Shown here piece by piece: positions 7,351-16,438 of a DNA stretch of 53,466 nt; the stretch's first letter is position 1; each line of letters begins with the position of its first letter. The notes under the pieces are model-generated. The model ran no database searches and had not been told where the DNA came from. It saw nothing but the letters and a program-made list of their open reading frames with translations. The translations under genes were made by a program, and so were the position numbers. This DNA is from Hydrogenovibrio sp. SC-1 (lineage in GTDB: Bacteria; Pseudomonadota; Gammaproteobacteria; Thiomicrospirales; Thiomicrospiraceae): NCBI RefSeq assembly GCF_002848135.1, contig NZ_PKGB01000015.1:1-53466 (forward strand), given 5' to 3'.

Positions 7351-7626
7351 TTACTTTTGTTTACGATCTTGTTCCACTTGGTTTCGTCTTCTTTCCCGCG
7401 GATCTGCAATCAGCGGACGATAAACCTCAATACGGTCCCCTTCTCGAAGCACACGATCCAAAGACACCTCTTGCGAAAAAATACCAACCGAATCAATATT
7501 TAAATCTGGAAATTTTTTCAGTAATTTCGAAGCCTTTAACGCTTCGCCAACGGTAGTCCCCTCTCCCACAGTTTCTTCACATAAAAACTGTTCATCAGGG
7601 AGAGCATAAGCCACTTCAATAATCAT
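7351..7626 (-). CDS. rnfH: RnfH family protein (ubiquitin-like fold, UPF0125)
   Basis: This is a 91-residue small protein of the RnfH/YfjF family, which has a beta-grasp (ubiquitin-like) fold; its precise role is unsettled. The family N-terminus (VAYALPDEQFLCEETV), the central GIFSQEVSLDRVLREGDRIEVYRPL and the basic tail DPRERRRNQ are all present. Its start overlaps the ratA stop by four bases (ATGA), the same ratA-rnfH pairing found beside smpB in many gammaproteobacteria. Confidence 0.9.
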   Translation of the reverse strand: MIIEVAYALPDEQFLCEETVGEGTTVGEALKASKLLKKFPDLNIDSVGIFSQEVSLDRVLREGDRIEVYRPLIADPRERRRNQVEQDRKQK

Positions 7627-8057
7627 GATCCATACACCTGTTTTGCGCGATCACAGAATGATTGAACTAAGGTTGAAACAATCTGTTCAAATATCACCCC
7701 AATCGCGGCATTCAATAAAGAATTATTGATTTCAAACTCAATATCCAATGAAATTTTACAAGCTTCCGTATCTAAGGATTGAAACTCCCATAAACCATAC
7801 AAACTTTTGAAGGGTCCTTCTAGCAGATGCAATTCGATTTTCTCAGGCCGCTGTAACTCATTGCGGGTCATAAATTGGTGTTTAAGTCCCGCCTTAGTAA
7901 TTAAAATACTCGCAACCATTTTTTCATCAGTGTGTTCAATCACTTCACTGCCACCACACCACGGCAAAAACTCGGGATAAGTTGCAACATCATTCACCAA
8001 ATCAAACATACATTCAGCGGAATAAGGCAACAAAGCAGAGCGTGTTATTTTTTTCAT
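7623..8057 (-). CDS. ratA: RatA / COQ10-like START-domain protein
   Basis: The product is 144 residues of the START/polyketide-cyclase fold. RatA has been described in E. coli as a ribosome-association toxin, while the related COQ10 proteins bind ubiquinone; the sequence does not decide between these roles. The family features ITRSALLPYSAECMFDLVNDVATYPEFLPWC at the N-terminus and a C-terminal helix FEQIVSTLVQSFCDRAKQVYG are present. It is divergent from smpB with only 33 bases between starts, and overlaps rnfH. Confidence 0.9.
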   Translation of the reverse strand: MKKITRSALLPYSAECMFDLVNDVATYPEFLPWCGGSEVIEHTDEKMVASILITKAGLKHQFMTRNELQRPEKIELHLLEGPFKSLYGLWEFQSLDTEACKISLDIEFEINNSLLNAAIGVIFEQIVSTLVQSFCDRAKQVYGS

Positions 8058-8082
8058 ACGACGCCTGTAAATTCGCTATAAT
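8053..8082 (+). promoter_or_regulatory. sigma70 promoter of smpB giving a near-leaderless message
   Basis: A perfect TATAAT (8077-8082) is preceded, with an 18-base spacer, by TTCATA. The smpB ATG begins only eight bases after the -10 box, so transcription would start at or within two bases of the start codon. No ribosome binding site is visible. The -35 box overlaps the ratA start codon. Confidence 0.5.
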
Positions 8083-8090
8083 CCGCTATT

Positions 8091-8567
8091 ATGGCAAAGA
8101 AAAAAAAACAAAACAATGCAAACAGCATTGCTCAAAATAAAAAAGCGCGTTTTGACTATTTTATTGAAGAAACCTACGAAGCAGGCTTAGTACTTTCGGG
8201 TTGGGAAGTTAAAAGCTTACGCCAAGGAAAAGTTCAAATTAATGAAAGTTATATTCTGCTTAAAAACCATGAAGCTTGGCTGTTCGGTGCACTGATTACC
8301 CCATTAATCAGTGCCTCAACGCATAACTTTCACGATCCTTTACGGCTTAGAAAATTGCTAATGCATCGTCGAGAGATTGACCGTCTCATGGGGCTAATCG
8401 ATCAAAAAGGCTATACGCTCGTCCCACTGAGCCTGTATTGGAGCAAGAGCAAAGTCAAAATCTCTATTGGTCTAGCGAAAGGTAAAAAACTGCACGACAA
8501 ACGTGCCACGGCAAAAGAGCGTGACTGGAACCGTGATAAACAACGCATTCTCAAATATCATGCATAG
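8091..8567 (+). CDS. smpB: SsrA-binding protein SmpB
   Basis: SmpB binds tmRNA and delivers it to stalled ribosomes for trans-translation. The 158-residue protein shows the OB-fold core ([28 protein letters not shown], about 22-50) and the characteristic basic C-terminal tail ([24 protein letters not shown]). It is transcribed toward its partner ssrA, which begins 120 bases downstream. The coding start contains a run of nine A (8100-8108). The promoter suggests a leaderless or nearly leaderless mRNA. Confidence 0.97.
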   Translation: MAKKKKQNNANSIAQNKKARFDYFIEETYEAGLVLSGWEVKSLRQGKVQINESYILLKNHEAWLFGALITPLISASTHNFHDPLRLRKLLMHRREIDRLMGLIDQKGYTLVPLSLYWSKSKVKISIGLAKGKKLHDKRATAKERDWNRDKQRILKYHA

Positions 8568-8615
8568 ATTTTGATCTATTCCACTTGAAAACAAACTCAA
8601 CAGCTCTAAATACTG

Positions 8616-8621
8616 TATAAT
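8616..8621 (+). promoter_or_regulatory. -10 box probably of ssrA
   Basis: A perfect TATAAT lies 65 bases before the mature tmRNA 5' end. No good -35 is visible at 16-18 bases. If it is used, the precursor carries the palindrome at 8638-8667 in its leader, to be removed by RNase P processing. Confidence 0.35.
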
Positions 8622-8637
8622 ATCCACTTTCTAACAC

Positions 8638-8667
8638 TTAAAAACGACCAGGCCTGGTCATTTTTAA
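8638..8667. repeat. CCAGGCCTGG palindrome family, copy 2 (smpB-ssrA gap)
   Basis: The core CCAGGCCTGG (8648-8657) is embedded in an inverted repeat of about 30 bases (TTAAAAAC-GA... and ...TC-ATTTTTAA) with one mismatched pair. It could terminate smpB transcription; it also lies between the putative ssrA -10 box and the mature tmRNA. Confidence 0.7.
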
Positions 8668-8686
8668 GAAGCAAACCATCGAATTC

Positions 8687-9043
8687 GGGGATGCACTGGT
8701 TTCGACGGGGAGTACAAAGTTTAGGATGCATGTCGTGCCTGAATGATGCACGTAAATCTTTATTTCAATTTGTTATAGTTGCAAACGACGATAACTACGC
8801 TCTAGCGGCTTAATCCCGCTAGCGCAGACTGGGGCCGTTGTTCGTGGCGCCCAGCTCTGTGTCGACTCACACGGAATCGTCGGTCTTATGTGTTTGGATA
8901 AGGCTTGACTAAACTTTACAAGCTCGCTTAATGTGATCCCTGCTGGCCGGGTAGCATTAGGTTAAAATAATTGACCAAATAAACATGTAGAGTTTTAAAT
9001 GGAGGCTTCTCGGACGGCGGTTCGACTCCGCCCATCTCCACCA
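8687..9043 (+). ncRNA. ssrA: transfer-messenger RNA (tmRNA)
   Basis: The 5' end (GGGGATG) pairs with CATCTCC just before the 3' ACCA, forming the alanyl acceptor stem. The tRNA-like T-arm sequence GGCGGTTCGACTCCGCC is present near 9016-9032. The tag reading frame (8781-8813) encodes ANDDNYALAA followed by TAA, a typical gammaproteobacterial degradation tag recognised by ClpXP/ClpAP. The length is about 357 bases. It is adjacent to smpB and followed by a strong terminator. Confidence 0.97.
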
Positions 9044-9061
9044 ATTATTATTTTTATCCAT

Positions 9062-9090
9062 AAAAAAGCCCGAAATTTCGGGCTTTTTTT
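9062..9090. terminator. two-way terminator between ssrA and fliN
   Basis: The stem AGCCCGAAA/TTTCGGGCT is flanked by A and T runs on both sides. It serves ssrA on the plus strand and the end of the fliE-to-fliN run on the minus strand. Confidence 0.88.
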
Positions 9091-9107
9091 GTTTTTAGCA
9101 TTATGGA

Positions 9108-9569
9108 TTATTTGAGTTTTTTAATCCGTTCTTGAGGACTAATGACATCGGTTAATCGAACCCCGAACTTGTCATTAATCACCACCACCTCACCATGCGC
9201 GATCAAGGTGCCATTCACCAACAAGTCAAGCGGCTCTCCAGCTAAACGATCCATCTCAATAACCGACCCTTGGGTGTAAGACAACAGATTTCGAATGGAA
9301 ACTTTTGCTCGACCAATTTCCAAGGCAAGCGTGACAGGGATATCTAATAGCACATCCAAGTCAACCTTTTCAGAGCCGTTGCCACGGCTTTTTTCAAGTG
9401 CCGCAAATGAGGCTGCATCAATTTCATCAGCATTGTTTGAGTGTGTTTCCCTTGCTTGTTCAGACAAGGCTTCACCCCAAGGATCATCGTCGGTTGCGGA
9501 TGATGTTTCCGACTGTGCTTGTTCATCCATGGCTTCACCCCAAGCACTTAAATCATCTTCTTCACTCAT
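9108..9569 (-). CDS. fliN: flagellar motor switch protein FliN
   Basis: FliN forms the lower C ring of the switch. In the 153-residue product the last 85 residues are the conserved SpoA fold (LLDIPVTLALEIGRAKVSIRNLLSYTQGSVIEMDRLAGEPLDLLVNGTLIAHGEVVVI). The first 65 residues are acidic and low in complexity and include a repeated DDxxxWGEAxxEQA element, as in other polar-flagellum FliN proteins. It overlaps the fliM stop by eight bases and is the last gene of the run before the terminator. Confidence 0.96.
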   Translation of the reverse strand: MSEEDDLSAWGEAMDEQAQSETSSATDDDPWGEALSEQARETHSNNADEIDAASFAALEKSRGNGSEKVDLDVLLDIPVTLALEIGRAKVSIRNLLSYTQGSVIEMDRLAGEPLDLLVNGTLIAHGEVVVINDKFGVRLTDVISPQERIKKLK

Positions 9570-10581
9570 TGTACCATTCCTTTACATTCTCAATCATTCG
9601 CTCTTGATAAGCAGGATGCCTTAATATTTCTTCGATTTTTACCGCTTTTCGATCATTGCTCTCGCCAATTTTTCCTCGAACAATTCCAATGCCTTCCGCT
9701 CTAACAGTTACCTGTTCGGGCATTTCGATTGGAATGATATCGCCTTTTTCCATTTTCATCAGATCATCCATGTTCATTTGCAACTCAAGTAAGTTCACAG
9801 ATAAATCGACTTCAATATTTTTGGCTTCTTCCTTGAGGGTTCGAGACCAACGGTTATCCGACTCCCCTTGAAGATTTGACATACCCTCTTCAAGTTTATC
9901 TCTAACGGGTTCAAGCATCGCATAAGGCATGACGATATCAACCCGACCTTCAACCCCTTCAAAACGAACATTAATCGGACTGACCACAATCATATCGGTG
10001 GCATCGACAATGCTGGCAAACTTCGGATTCATCTCGGAATGCATATAATCGATTTCGATATCCATTACCGGAGCCCAAGCTTTACGGAGCGTTTCCGATG
10101 AAATATCAAGGATACTTCGAACCATACTCATCTCAACGGGTGTGTATTCTCGGCCTTCAATTTTGAAAGGCAATAAGCCTGTCCCACCAAAGTACATATC
10201 TACAGCGGTAAAAATCAATTTTGAATCTAACGTAAAAAGCGAGACCCCATTTAAAGGGTTGATGCGGTAAATATTCAAACTGGTCGGTACAAATAAGTTC
10301 CGCAGATAATCGATCATTTTAATGATCTTGACTTCCCCCGCCGTGACTTCAACGCTCGACATAATCATCTCATTAAAATTGCGCTGAAACCCTCTAGCAA
10401 AACGTTCATTAATAATATCTAACGCAGGAAGACGCCCACGAACAATTCGTTCTTGATTGGTAAAATCATAGACAGTCGCAACGGTTCCATCGACGGAATC
10501 ATCATTTTCCGTTTCAACATCTCCACCGCCCATCCCTTTCAGGAGCGCGTCGACTTCGTCTTGACTTAAAATATCTTCCAT
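9562..10581 (-). CDS. fliM: flagellar motor switch protein FliM
   Basis: FliM is the switch subunit that binds phosphorylated CheY. The 339-residue protein opens with the CheY-binding motif (ILSQDEVDALLKG). The middle CheC-like domain holds INERFARGFQRNF and the GGxG loop (YFGGTG), and the C-terminal SpoA domain holds LQMNMDDLMKMEKGDIIPIEMP. It starts 20 bases after fliL and overlaps fliN. Confidence 0.97.
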   Translation of the reverse strand: MEDILSQDEVDALLKGMGGGDVETENDDSVDGTVATVYDFTNQERIVRGRLPALDIINERFARGFQRNFNEMIMSSVEVTAGEVKIIKMIDYLRNLFVPTSLNIYRINPLNGVSLFTLDSKLIFTAVDMYFGGTGLLPFKIEGREYTPVEMSMVRSILDISSETLRKAWAPVMDIEIDYMHSEMNPKFASIVDATDMIVVSPINVRFEGVEGRVDIVMPYAMLEPVRDKLEEGMSNLQGESDNRWSRTLKEEAKNIEVDLSVNLLELQMNMDDLMKMEKGDIIPIEMPEQVTVRAEGIGIVRGKIGESNDRKAVKIEEILRHPAYQERMIENVKEWYNE

Positions 10582-10601
10582 TCGCTGCTACCTAATCACT
10601 T

Positions 10602-11162
10602 TTATTGCATTACAAATCGTTCAAAGTAAACATCTTCTAATAAATCTGGATAGATCTTTTGTTTTTCAAGCACTTCTCGTGCCTTTGTTAAGATTTTGTT
10701 TCTCAAAATTTCAGGGCCATTATCCAAGTTCATTTCAGAAAATGTTTGGACCCTTAATAGCGCCGTTATATCATTTCTCAGGATTGGACGGTAATTTTCC
10801 ATGTCAACAATCACTTGTGGGTAGTAAGACATAAACTTAAGTGTCACTGCCAGAAACTTAGCTTGACCTTCACCTTTGAAATTAACCACAAATGGTTCCA
10901 TGGGATAATACTGAGGAGCACTTCCTGGTTCTGGTGGATCATATTGTTTATAGGTCGGAGGAACAGCAATCGCATCTTCGTCAACATGCTCAACGATTTG
11001 TTGTCCATCTTCAGACTTTGCATGATCTCCGCCATCGCCTTTGAGCAAGAAAAATGCTAAAACACTAATACCAATCAACAATAAAACAAGCACGACAACG
11101 AGGGTAATAATTAGGCCCTTACCGCCACTCTTTTTAGTCTCTTGTTGTTCTTCTTCAGCCAT
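10602..11162 (-). CDS. fliL: flagellar basal body-associated protein FliL
   Basis: FliL surrounds or supports the stator around the basal body. The 186-residue protein has one membrane segment (about 16-40) after a short charged cytoplasmic N-terminus. An acidic linker follows, then the periplasmic FliL domain (YPMEPFVVNFKGEGQAKFLAVTLKFM... to ...VYFERFVMQ). Its position between motB and fliM is common when stator genes are placed inside the fli operon. Confidence 0.94.
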   Translation of the reverse strand: MAEEEQQETKKSGGKGLIITLVVVLVLLLIGISVLAFFLLKGDGGDHAKSEDGQQIVEHVDEDAIAVPPTYKQYDPPEPGSAPQYYPMEPFVVNFKGEGQAKFLAVTLKFMSYYPQVIVDMENYRPILRNDITALLRVQTFSEMNLDNGPEILRNKILTKAREVLEKQKIYPDLLEDVYFERFVMQ

Positions 11163-11198
11163 GTGATTCCCTTTTTAAGCAATAATTACAATTAAATA

Positions 11199-12083
11199 TT
11201 AAAGCGGTGAATTCACCATTTCACCTGACAAATCTTCTAAGCCAGGCGCTTCACTTAAACTTCTTAAGCGTTCATCCGCTTCTTGGTTCAACACGATAAT
11301 ACTAATACGTCTATTACGTGGATTATACGGATTTTCTTTGTCAAATGGCACGGTATCTGCCAACCCAACAACTTGTGCAATTTTACCTGACACAACACCA
11401 CCATCTAATAGCAATCTTCTCGCCGCATTAGCTCGGTCGGCGGACAGCTCCCAGTTGGTATACTCGGCATTCGAGTGATAACCGGAAGAGTCCGTATGAC
11501 CTGCAATACTAATTCGATTTTGGGTATTAGCCAACACCGACCCCACTTCTCTTAGTAAATTAGCGGCATAATCTTTTGGCAAATCAACACCCGTTCCAAA
11601 CATAGGGCGTTTTCTATCATCTAAAACCTGAACCTGTAAACCATTCGGCGTTACTTCAATTTTAAGCTGATTTTTGAGTTCATTTAGAACAGGATTATCT
11701 GATATTTTCTGCTCAATTAAGCGTTTCAAAGACTCCATTTCTGCTTTTTCTTTCGCTTTATCTGCACCACCAACCCCATCATCATCGCCACCTTTCGGTG
11801 CGTCCTTGAAGCCGCCCATGTCAATAATTGAGTCTGAACTTTGACCTGCTTCTTTAGATGGCACCAATACTGATGGAGAAGCCTCAATCACCGTTGGATC
11901 TCTAAAGTATTCTGCCATCGCCCGCATTTCTTCATCGTTGGTTCCACCCAACACCCAAAGCATTAAGAAGAATGCCATTGCTGCTGTCATAAAATCAGCA
12001 AACGCAACCTTCCAAGCCCCACCATGTGCACAATGGGGACATTTGGTTAACCGTTTGATAATTATGGACTGTTCATCGCTCAT
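11199..12083 (-). CDS. motB: flagellar motor stator protein MotB
   Basis: MotB anchors the stator to peptidoglycan and, with MotA, carries the ions that power rotation. The 294-residue protein has the ion-binding aspartate Asp30 in AFADFMTAAMAFFLMLWVL, a plug/linker region, and a C-terminal OmpA-like domain (ISIAGHTDSSGY...NWELSADRANAARRLL). The ADFMTA context is MotB-like, suggesting proton rather than sodium use; this is inference. Oddly, a CPHCAH motif (Cys15, His17, Cys18, His20) sits just before the membrane segment, a possible metal or redox site. Confidence 0.95.
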   Translation of the reverse strand: MSDEQSIIIKRLTKCPHCAHGGAWKVAFADFMTAAMAFFLMLWVLGGTNDEEMRAMAEYFRDPTVIEASPSVLVPSKEAGQSSDSIIDMGGFKDAPKGGDDDGVGGADKAKEKAEMESLKRLIEQKISDNPVLNELKNQLKIEVTPNGLQVQVLDDRKRPMFGTGVDLPKDYAANLLREVGSVLANTQNRISIAGHTDSSGYHSNAEYTNWELSADRANAARRLLLDGGVVSGKIAQVVGLADTVPFDKENPYNPRNRRISIIVLNQEADERLRSLSEAPGLEDLSGEMVNSPL

Positions 12084-12119
12084 TTAGCTTCACTCAATTT
12101 ATGACAGAATTCAACGGCG

Positions 12120-12971
12120 TTATTTTTGCGTTTGTAAAAACTCATCAACTTCCTGGAAAGAAGGTCTATCGGCTCCTGGAATCGACTTTCGTCCAAACTC
12201 AACCGCTATCTGAGGTGCATAGCCATTTAGGTTTGCCATTAAACAGGTTTTAATGGTACCGTAAAAAGCGCCTTCATCATGCGCACGGTTAGCCATATCT
12301 GAAGAAATGGGGCCGACAATGCCATAGGCCACTAAAATCCCTAAAAAGGTTCCCACTAAAGCCACCGACATATGATGAGCAATCTCAAGGGGTCCGGCAT
12401 CTAAGTAACTCATCGTGACAATAATCCCCAAAACCGCTGCAACAATACCAAAACCAGGCAAGGCTTCAGCAACCTTCCCTACCGCTTCGGCTGGTGCCGC
12501 TGCTTCATGATGGTGAATATCCATCTCTAATATCATTAAATCTTCAATTTGATACGGGTTACTGGCACCACTAATCATTAGCCGCAAGTAATCACATATA
12601 AAATCCACAACATGATGATCTGCAACAACTTTTGGAGAAGCATTGAACAACTCACTGGAATGAGGCTCTTCAACATCGGCCTCTATCGCCATTAACCCTT
12701 CTCTACGTGCTTTGTTAAAGATTCGGAACATTAACCCCAGTAGTTCCATATAGGTTTCTTTAGTAAATTGAGGAGGCTTTGCGAGCCCTAAAGCACCTGT
12801 AAAGCTTTTCTTAACGACCCATCCTGGGTTAGCGATGATAAAGGCCCCAAATGCACTACCACAAATAATGAGGACTTCTAATGGTTGAATCAGAATCCCG
12901 AAGCTACCGTGAGGAAGATACCCTCCCAGCAGGCAACCGATAACCACCAATGTTCCAATAATTGCTTTCAT
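12120..12971 (-). CDS. motA: flagellar motor stator protein MotA
   Basis: MotA is the five-subunit partner of MotB and contacts FliG. The 283-residue product has four hydrophobic segments (about 1-20, 30-50, 165-190, 200-225). The cytoplasmic loop contains the conserved ARREGLMAIEADVEEP block that holds the FliG-facing charges, and prolines follow in the third and fourth helices. It is 36 bases before motB, and together they form the stator pair between a chemoreceptor-like gene and fliL. Confidence 0.96.
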   Translation of the reverse strand: MKAIIGTLVVIGCLLGGYLPHGSFGILIQPLEVLIICGSAFGAFIIANPGWVVKKSFTGALGLAKPPQFTKETYMELLGLMFRIFNKARREGLMAIEADVEEPHSSELFNASPKVVADHHVVDFICDYLRLMISGASNPYQIEDLMILEMDIHHHEAAAPAEAVGKVAEALPGFGIVAAVLGIIVTMSYLDAGPLEIAHHMSVALVGTFLGILVAYGIVGPISSDMANRAHDEGAFYGTIKTCLMANLNGYAPQIAVEFGRKSIPGADRPSFQEVDEFLQTQK

Positions 12972-13029
12972 AGTCTGTAACCTTAATCTTGCTTTATTTC
13001 AGAGTGCTTGAATGTTTTATTATTTATCA

Positions 13030-14025
13030 CTAAAGACGATTGACTGCCTTGGAAAGTGCATCTTGTGCCGTATTTAGTTGGGCAAGATTATCCTTTATTT
13101 CATGTAAAAAATCACTTACTTTTACTGCTTGTTGCTGTGTTGTTTCAGCTCGAGTTTGTCCGCTACCCATTACATCAACCGCATTACGAGCTCTTTGTTG
13201 CAACTCTTCAATAATCGCTTGAATTTCGGTTGTCGCCTGTTGTGTTTTCCCAGCTAAGATTCGAACCTCATCCGCTACAACAGCAAACCCTCGACCGTAT
13301 TCACCCGCTCTTGCCGCCTCAATGGCCGCATTTAATGCGAGTAGGTTAGTTTGCTCTGCAATATCCCGGATCAATACCAAAACGGTTCCAATATTATTAC
13401 TGTCATCCTCTAAAGCTTTTATCACACCTGACGCTTCTGTGACCTCGTCCGTTAAACCGTTTACCTCTGTAATAACGCTGGAGGCCGATGCCATACCATC
13501 TTGCGCCCCATCACTCATTTTATCGATTAAACTGGTTAGATTACCTGACAGCGAAACTAACTCTGTCGCATCAAATGACTCTGTTAGGGGTTGAGGTTGC
13601 TGAAGACTCATATTCTGAGCTTCAGCAAGCTGTGACTGCAAGGTTTCAGTTTGCTTTTCAAGCATTTGATTATTTTGAGCAAAGGCTTGTACCTGTTGTT
13701 GTTCGCTTTCAAGTTGCTCATTAAAAAGTGCGACCAAGCTATTTAAGCTTTTCTGTAACTTTGGGGCGATTGAATTTGATTCGATCGGCTGAGAGAAGTC
13801 GTTATTTGCAATATAGGCATCAATGGCATCGGTTAAGTCGGTTGAATCACAGGCATTGACGCGGTTACACCAAATTAAATAAACCAAAGCCCCCGCAATC
13901 ACGGCGCCAACACCCAAGGCCACTAAAACACCACCAAGACTGGCAATCACCTCTTCTCCTCCAGCCATAACCGAAAAGGGCATCCATGCAATTAAGCCTG
14001 TCATTATTTGTTTATGTAGTTTCAT
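13030..14025 (-). CDS. short methyl-accepting chemotaxis-like protein in the motor operon
   Basis: The 331-residue protein ends in a chemoreceptor signalling domain with an intact hairpin tip ([34 protein letters not shown]), the CheA/CheW contact region. The N-terminus has two close hydrophobic segments (about 8-21 and 27-52) with almost no periplasmic part, then a short HAMP-like stretch and a Gln-rich coiled coil. There is no ligand-binding domain and no CheR/CheB-docking pentapeptide. The start at 14025 has AAAGGA ahead of it and follows the fliK stop closely. Lying between fliK and motA, it may link chemotaxis signalling to the basal body, or sense from the membrane or cytoplasm; both are inference. 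Confidence 0.85.
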   Translation of the reverse strand: MKLHKQIMTGLIAWMPFSVMAGGEEVIASLGGVLVALGVGAVIAGALVYLIWCNRVNACDSTDLTDAIDAYIANNDFSQPIESNSIAPKLQKSLNSLVALFNEQLESEQQQVQAFAQNNQMLEKQTETLQSQLAEAQNMSLQQPQPLTESFDATELVSLSGNLTSLIDKMSDGAQDGMASASSVITEVNGLTDEVTEASGVIKALEDDSNNIGTVLVLIRDIAEQTNLLALNAAIEAARAGEYGRGFAVVADEVRILAGKTQQATTEIQAIIEELQQRARNAVDVMGSGQTRAETTQQQAVKVSDFLHEIKDNLAQLNTAQDALSKAVNRL

Positions 14026-14038
14026 ATTCAATCCTTTA

Positions 14039-15877
14039 CTAAGCATAATAATCGACCAAATTATCTGTCGCTATTTCTATCGGAGCTGTCTCAGTCATTT
14101 CCTCATCGTCTGCATCCGTTGAAGATCCGTTCAAACCAGAGTCCTTACCACCTTGTGAAGCATCCTGATTTTGGTCTCTAGCAAATGTTCTTTCATCGCG
14201 AACATCAAGCGACCCCAATCCGATTCCTGCGGCATCCAGAATTTCTCGTAATCTGGGCATCGCATTTTCAATGGCTTCTCTTGTGGTGCCCTGTTGTGCA
14301 GTCATGGACACATGTAATTGGCTATCCTTGTCAATATTCAGTTTTATTTGAATGGTGCCAAGCTTTTCAGGATTTAAGGTAATTTTCGCCTCTTGTACCT
14401 TATTATTCGCCATATAAGTAATTCGCTGTCCTAACGCCTGCCCCCATTGTGGAGACCGCATTGGCTGACTCATAGTCTGCATTCCTGATGGTAATTGAGC
14501 ACGACCATCTAAGGATACCCCCAAAGAGCCGAGTAGTTTTTCACTTTTTTCCGCTTTAGCCTCTTCTGTGATTAATGCTTCATTAAAGCTTCTAACCCCT
14601 TCTTGTTGTACTCTAGCGATATCCTGCTTTTGTAACTGTGCAAAAGCTTGAGCTTGTTGCATTTGCTGTTGAGTTTGACCAGAATTTCCCTGGTGACCTG
14701 ACTGTCCTTGTTGTCCAGGACCCTGCTCAAAAGTAGATTGATGAGCACTTGCGCCCATACTTTGAGGCGAAGACGGCTGCTGCGCTGAAGCTGAAGGGTT
14801 CATATTCGATGGTTGTGTTGCCGCTTGAGCCTGTCCAGCTACGGGTGATTGAACCGTTCGAGCTTGTTGGGCTGACTCAAGGTGTGTTTCATTCATCCCT
14901 TGCTGGAACGACTGCTGTGCTTCAACATTTGCAGCTTGGCGACTTTGTTCTGCCCGAGTCATTGGTTGATCCGAATCATATGCAACCGGCTGAACAGACA
15001 CATCACGACTTGGAATAGACTCTTGCGAGACTTCTTTCAAACCGGATTCTGTCATCATTGCGACGTCATCATCGACCATACCGGGTAAAGAAACTGTCGT
15101 TGGGCTTTCATTTTCTTTCTGTTGCTTACCAATATCAACCAGGCCTGGTTTCTCCTCAGAAGCCTCATTACTATCCACATTTGAATGGGATGAAACAGTA
15201 ACAATAGGGACTTCTAAACCTTCTTTCTGTAGCGGTTGTTTTGTATTGGATACGACAGCATCAATCGAAGCTTCCGAACCTTCTTTCAGTGACGATTGTT
15301 TTGCGCTTGATTCGGTAGCATCATTTGGGGCTTTCAAATTTTTATTAGATACCTGTTGAACTGACTTTAATACGTTTTGCACGAAAGCCTCGCCATTAAT
15401 TGCCACTTTATCTGTTGCGCTCTGTCGTTCAACAATCGGATTCACCACATGAGCTTCAACTCCCGGCAATAGCGCAACACCAGATGCTAGCTTATCCCCC
15501 TTTTCTCCAGTCAAAGGAGCATGGGATGGCGTTGAATCAGCATCAAATGTCTTAACTGTCGAATTTGCATTCATGATTTTCTGGTTAATTTGTTGCAATA
15601 CCGTTTCTAGCTCAGAGGCTCTGTCGGCATCTTGGATTCTTTTATCGACACCTTGACTAAGCACATCACTAGGCAACCGAATGTCTGAGCCAATCGTTTT
15701 CGAATGATCCACCTGACCATCAAGCGATTTTAATGCAGATGCTTCTCTCACAAAAAGTTTGGCAAAACCATTTGCCCCTTTCGGCAAACTTTGCCCATTA
15801 CTTTGAACAGACTGTTGCGCTTCGGATGAAGCTATTGAAGGATTCAGCACAGAGTCTAATATGGGTTGCTTAATCAT
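14039..15877 (-). CDS. fliK: flagellar hook-length control protein FliK
   Basis: FliK is the secreted ruler that sets hook length and switches export specificity. The product is 612 residues. The first 400 are low in complexity and Ser/Gln/Ala-rich, with near-repeats such as [17 protein letters not shown] and [13 protein letters not shown]. The C-terminal domain has the conserved [31 protein letters not shown]...[20 protein letters not shown] block (about 490-565). It is longer than the enteric protein (405), from the N-terminal expansion. It contains one CCAGGCCTGG palindrome. Confidence 0.9.
   Translation of the reverse strand: MIKQPILDSVLNPSIASSEAQQSVQSNGQSLPKGANGFAKLFVREASALKSLDGQVDHSKTIGSDIRLPSDVLSQGVDKRIQDADRASELETVLQQINQKIMNANSTVKTFDADSTPSHAPLTGEKGDKLASGVALLPGVEAHVVNPIVERQSATDKVAINGEAFVQNVLKSVQQVSNKNLKAPNDATESSAKQSSLKEGSEASIDAVVSNTKQPLQKEGLEVPIVTVSSHSNVDSNEASEEKPGLVDIGKQQKENESPTTVSLPGMVDDDVAMMTESGLKEVSQESIPSRDVSVQPVAYDSDQPMTRAEQSRQAANVEAQQSFQQGMNETHLESAQQARTVQSPVAGQAQAATQPSNMNPSASAQQPSSPQSMGASAHQSTFEQGPGQQGQSGHQGNSGQTQQQMQQAQAFAQLQKQDIARVQQEGVRSFNEALITEEAKAEKSEKLLGSLGVSLDGRAQLPSGMQTMSQPMRSPQWGQALGQRITYMANNKVQEAKITLNPEKLGTIQIKLNIDKDSQLHVSMTAQQGTTREAIENAMPRLREILDAAGIGLGSLDVRDERTFARDQNQDASQGGKDSGLNGSSTDADDEEMTETAPIEIATDNLVDYYA
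15137..15150. repeat. CCAGGCCTGG palindrome family, copy 3 (inside fliK)
   Basis: The 14-base perfect palindrome AACCAGGCCTGGTT lies inside the variable part of fliK, without the longer arms seen in intergenic copies. A coding location argues against a pure terminator role for the family. Confidence 0.6.
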
Positions 15878-15954
15878 ATTTCTATCCAGTAACGTAATTT
15901 AACTTGAAAAGTAACAAGCAACTAACAAGCCAATTCAAAATATATGTGAAGAGG

Positions 15955-16401
15955 TTAGTGTTTTTTTTGGTCGTGATAAAATTTTTGGGACGCCAACTCA
16001 TCTAGCGTTTTTTGCTCTTGTTTTGCTAATTTAATCGTTTGATCTTTCTTGAGTTTTTGCAATAACGAAGTCATTGCTTGATGTCGAGCTTTTTGTTCAA
16101 TCCAATAGGCTTCGGCATCCTTTAAGGCTTGTTGTGCTTGATTAACCTGTTCTTGTTGAGAGGAAATGGCAGTATTCACCTTCTCAATAAAAGCTTGAGT
16201 GGCGACAATTTGCGCTGAATTAACTTGCTTGTTTTGGTAAACCGAAGCTAAATAACCCGATTGATACTCTTTGAGTGAATCCAGTTGCATTTGATGGGAA
16301 TCGCATTGCTGCCTCAATATAAGCACATTTTCCCTAGCCTGATCCAGATCATTTTGTGCTAGGTCAACGAGCATTTCAAAGCGCTCAATTTTTGCTTTCA
16401 T
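15955..16401 (-). CDS. fliJ: flagellar export chaperone FliJ
   Basis: FliJ is the small coiled-coil stalk that connects the FliI ATPase ring to the export gate. The 148-residue product is almost entirely charged helix with heptad-like spacing and no Cys/Trp-rich core, as expected. Identification leans on its place directly after fliI and before fliK, plus the coiled-coil composition and length. A run of eight T near the stop (plus strand 15959-15968) marks the C-terminal lysines. Confidence 0.88.
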   Translation of the reverse strand: MKAKIERFEMLVDLAQNDLDQARENVLILRQQCDSHQMQLDSLKEYQSGYLASVYQNKQVNSAQIVATQAFIEKVNTAISSQQEQVNQAQQALKDAEAYWIEQKARHQAMTSLLQKLKKDQTIKLAKQEQKTLDELASQKFYHDQKKH

Positions 16402-16438
16402 TGGTCACCCTCTATCCTTTTGTACATTGATAGAAGCG

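Noticed and set aside
8100-8108. A9 run at the start of smpB as a phase-variation tract
   Set aside because: It encodes the normal Lys-rich SmpB N-terminus, and on/off switching of this housekeeping gene is unlikely; slippage could still occur at low level.
9295-9624. Long plus-strand open frames opposite fliN, fliK, flagellins and other genes
   Set aside because: They are reverse-strand shadows of well-supported genes; the identical ones opposite flagellins A and C simply reflect the DNA duplication.
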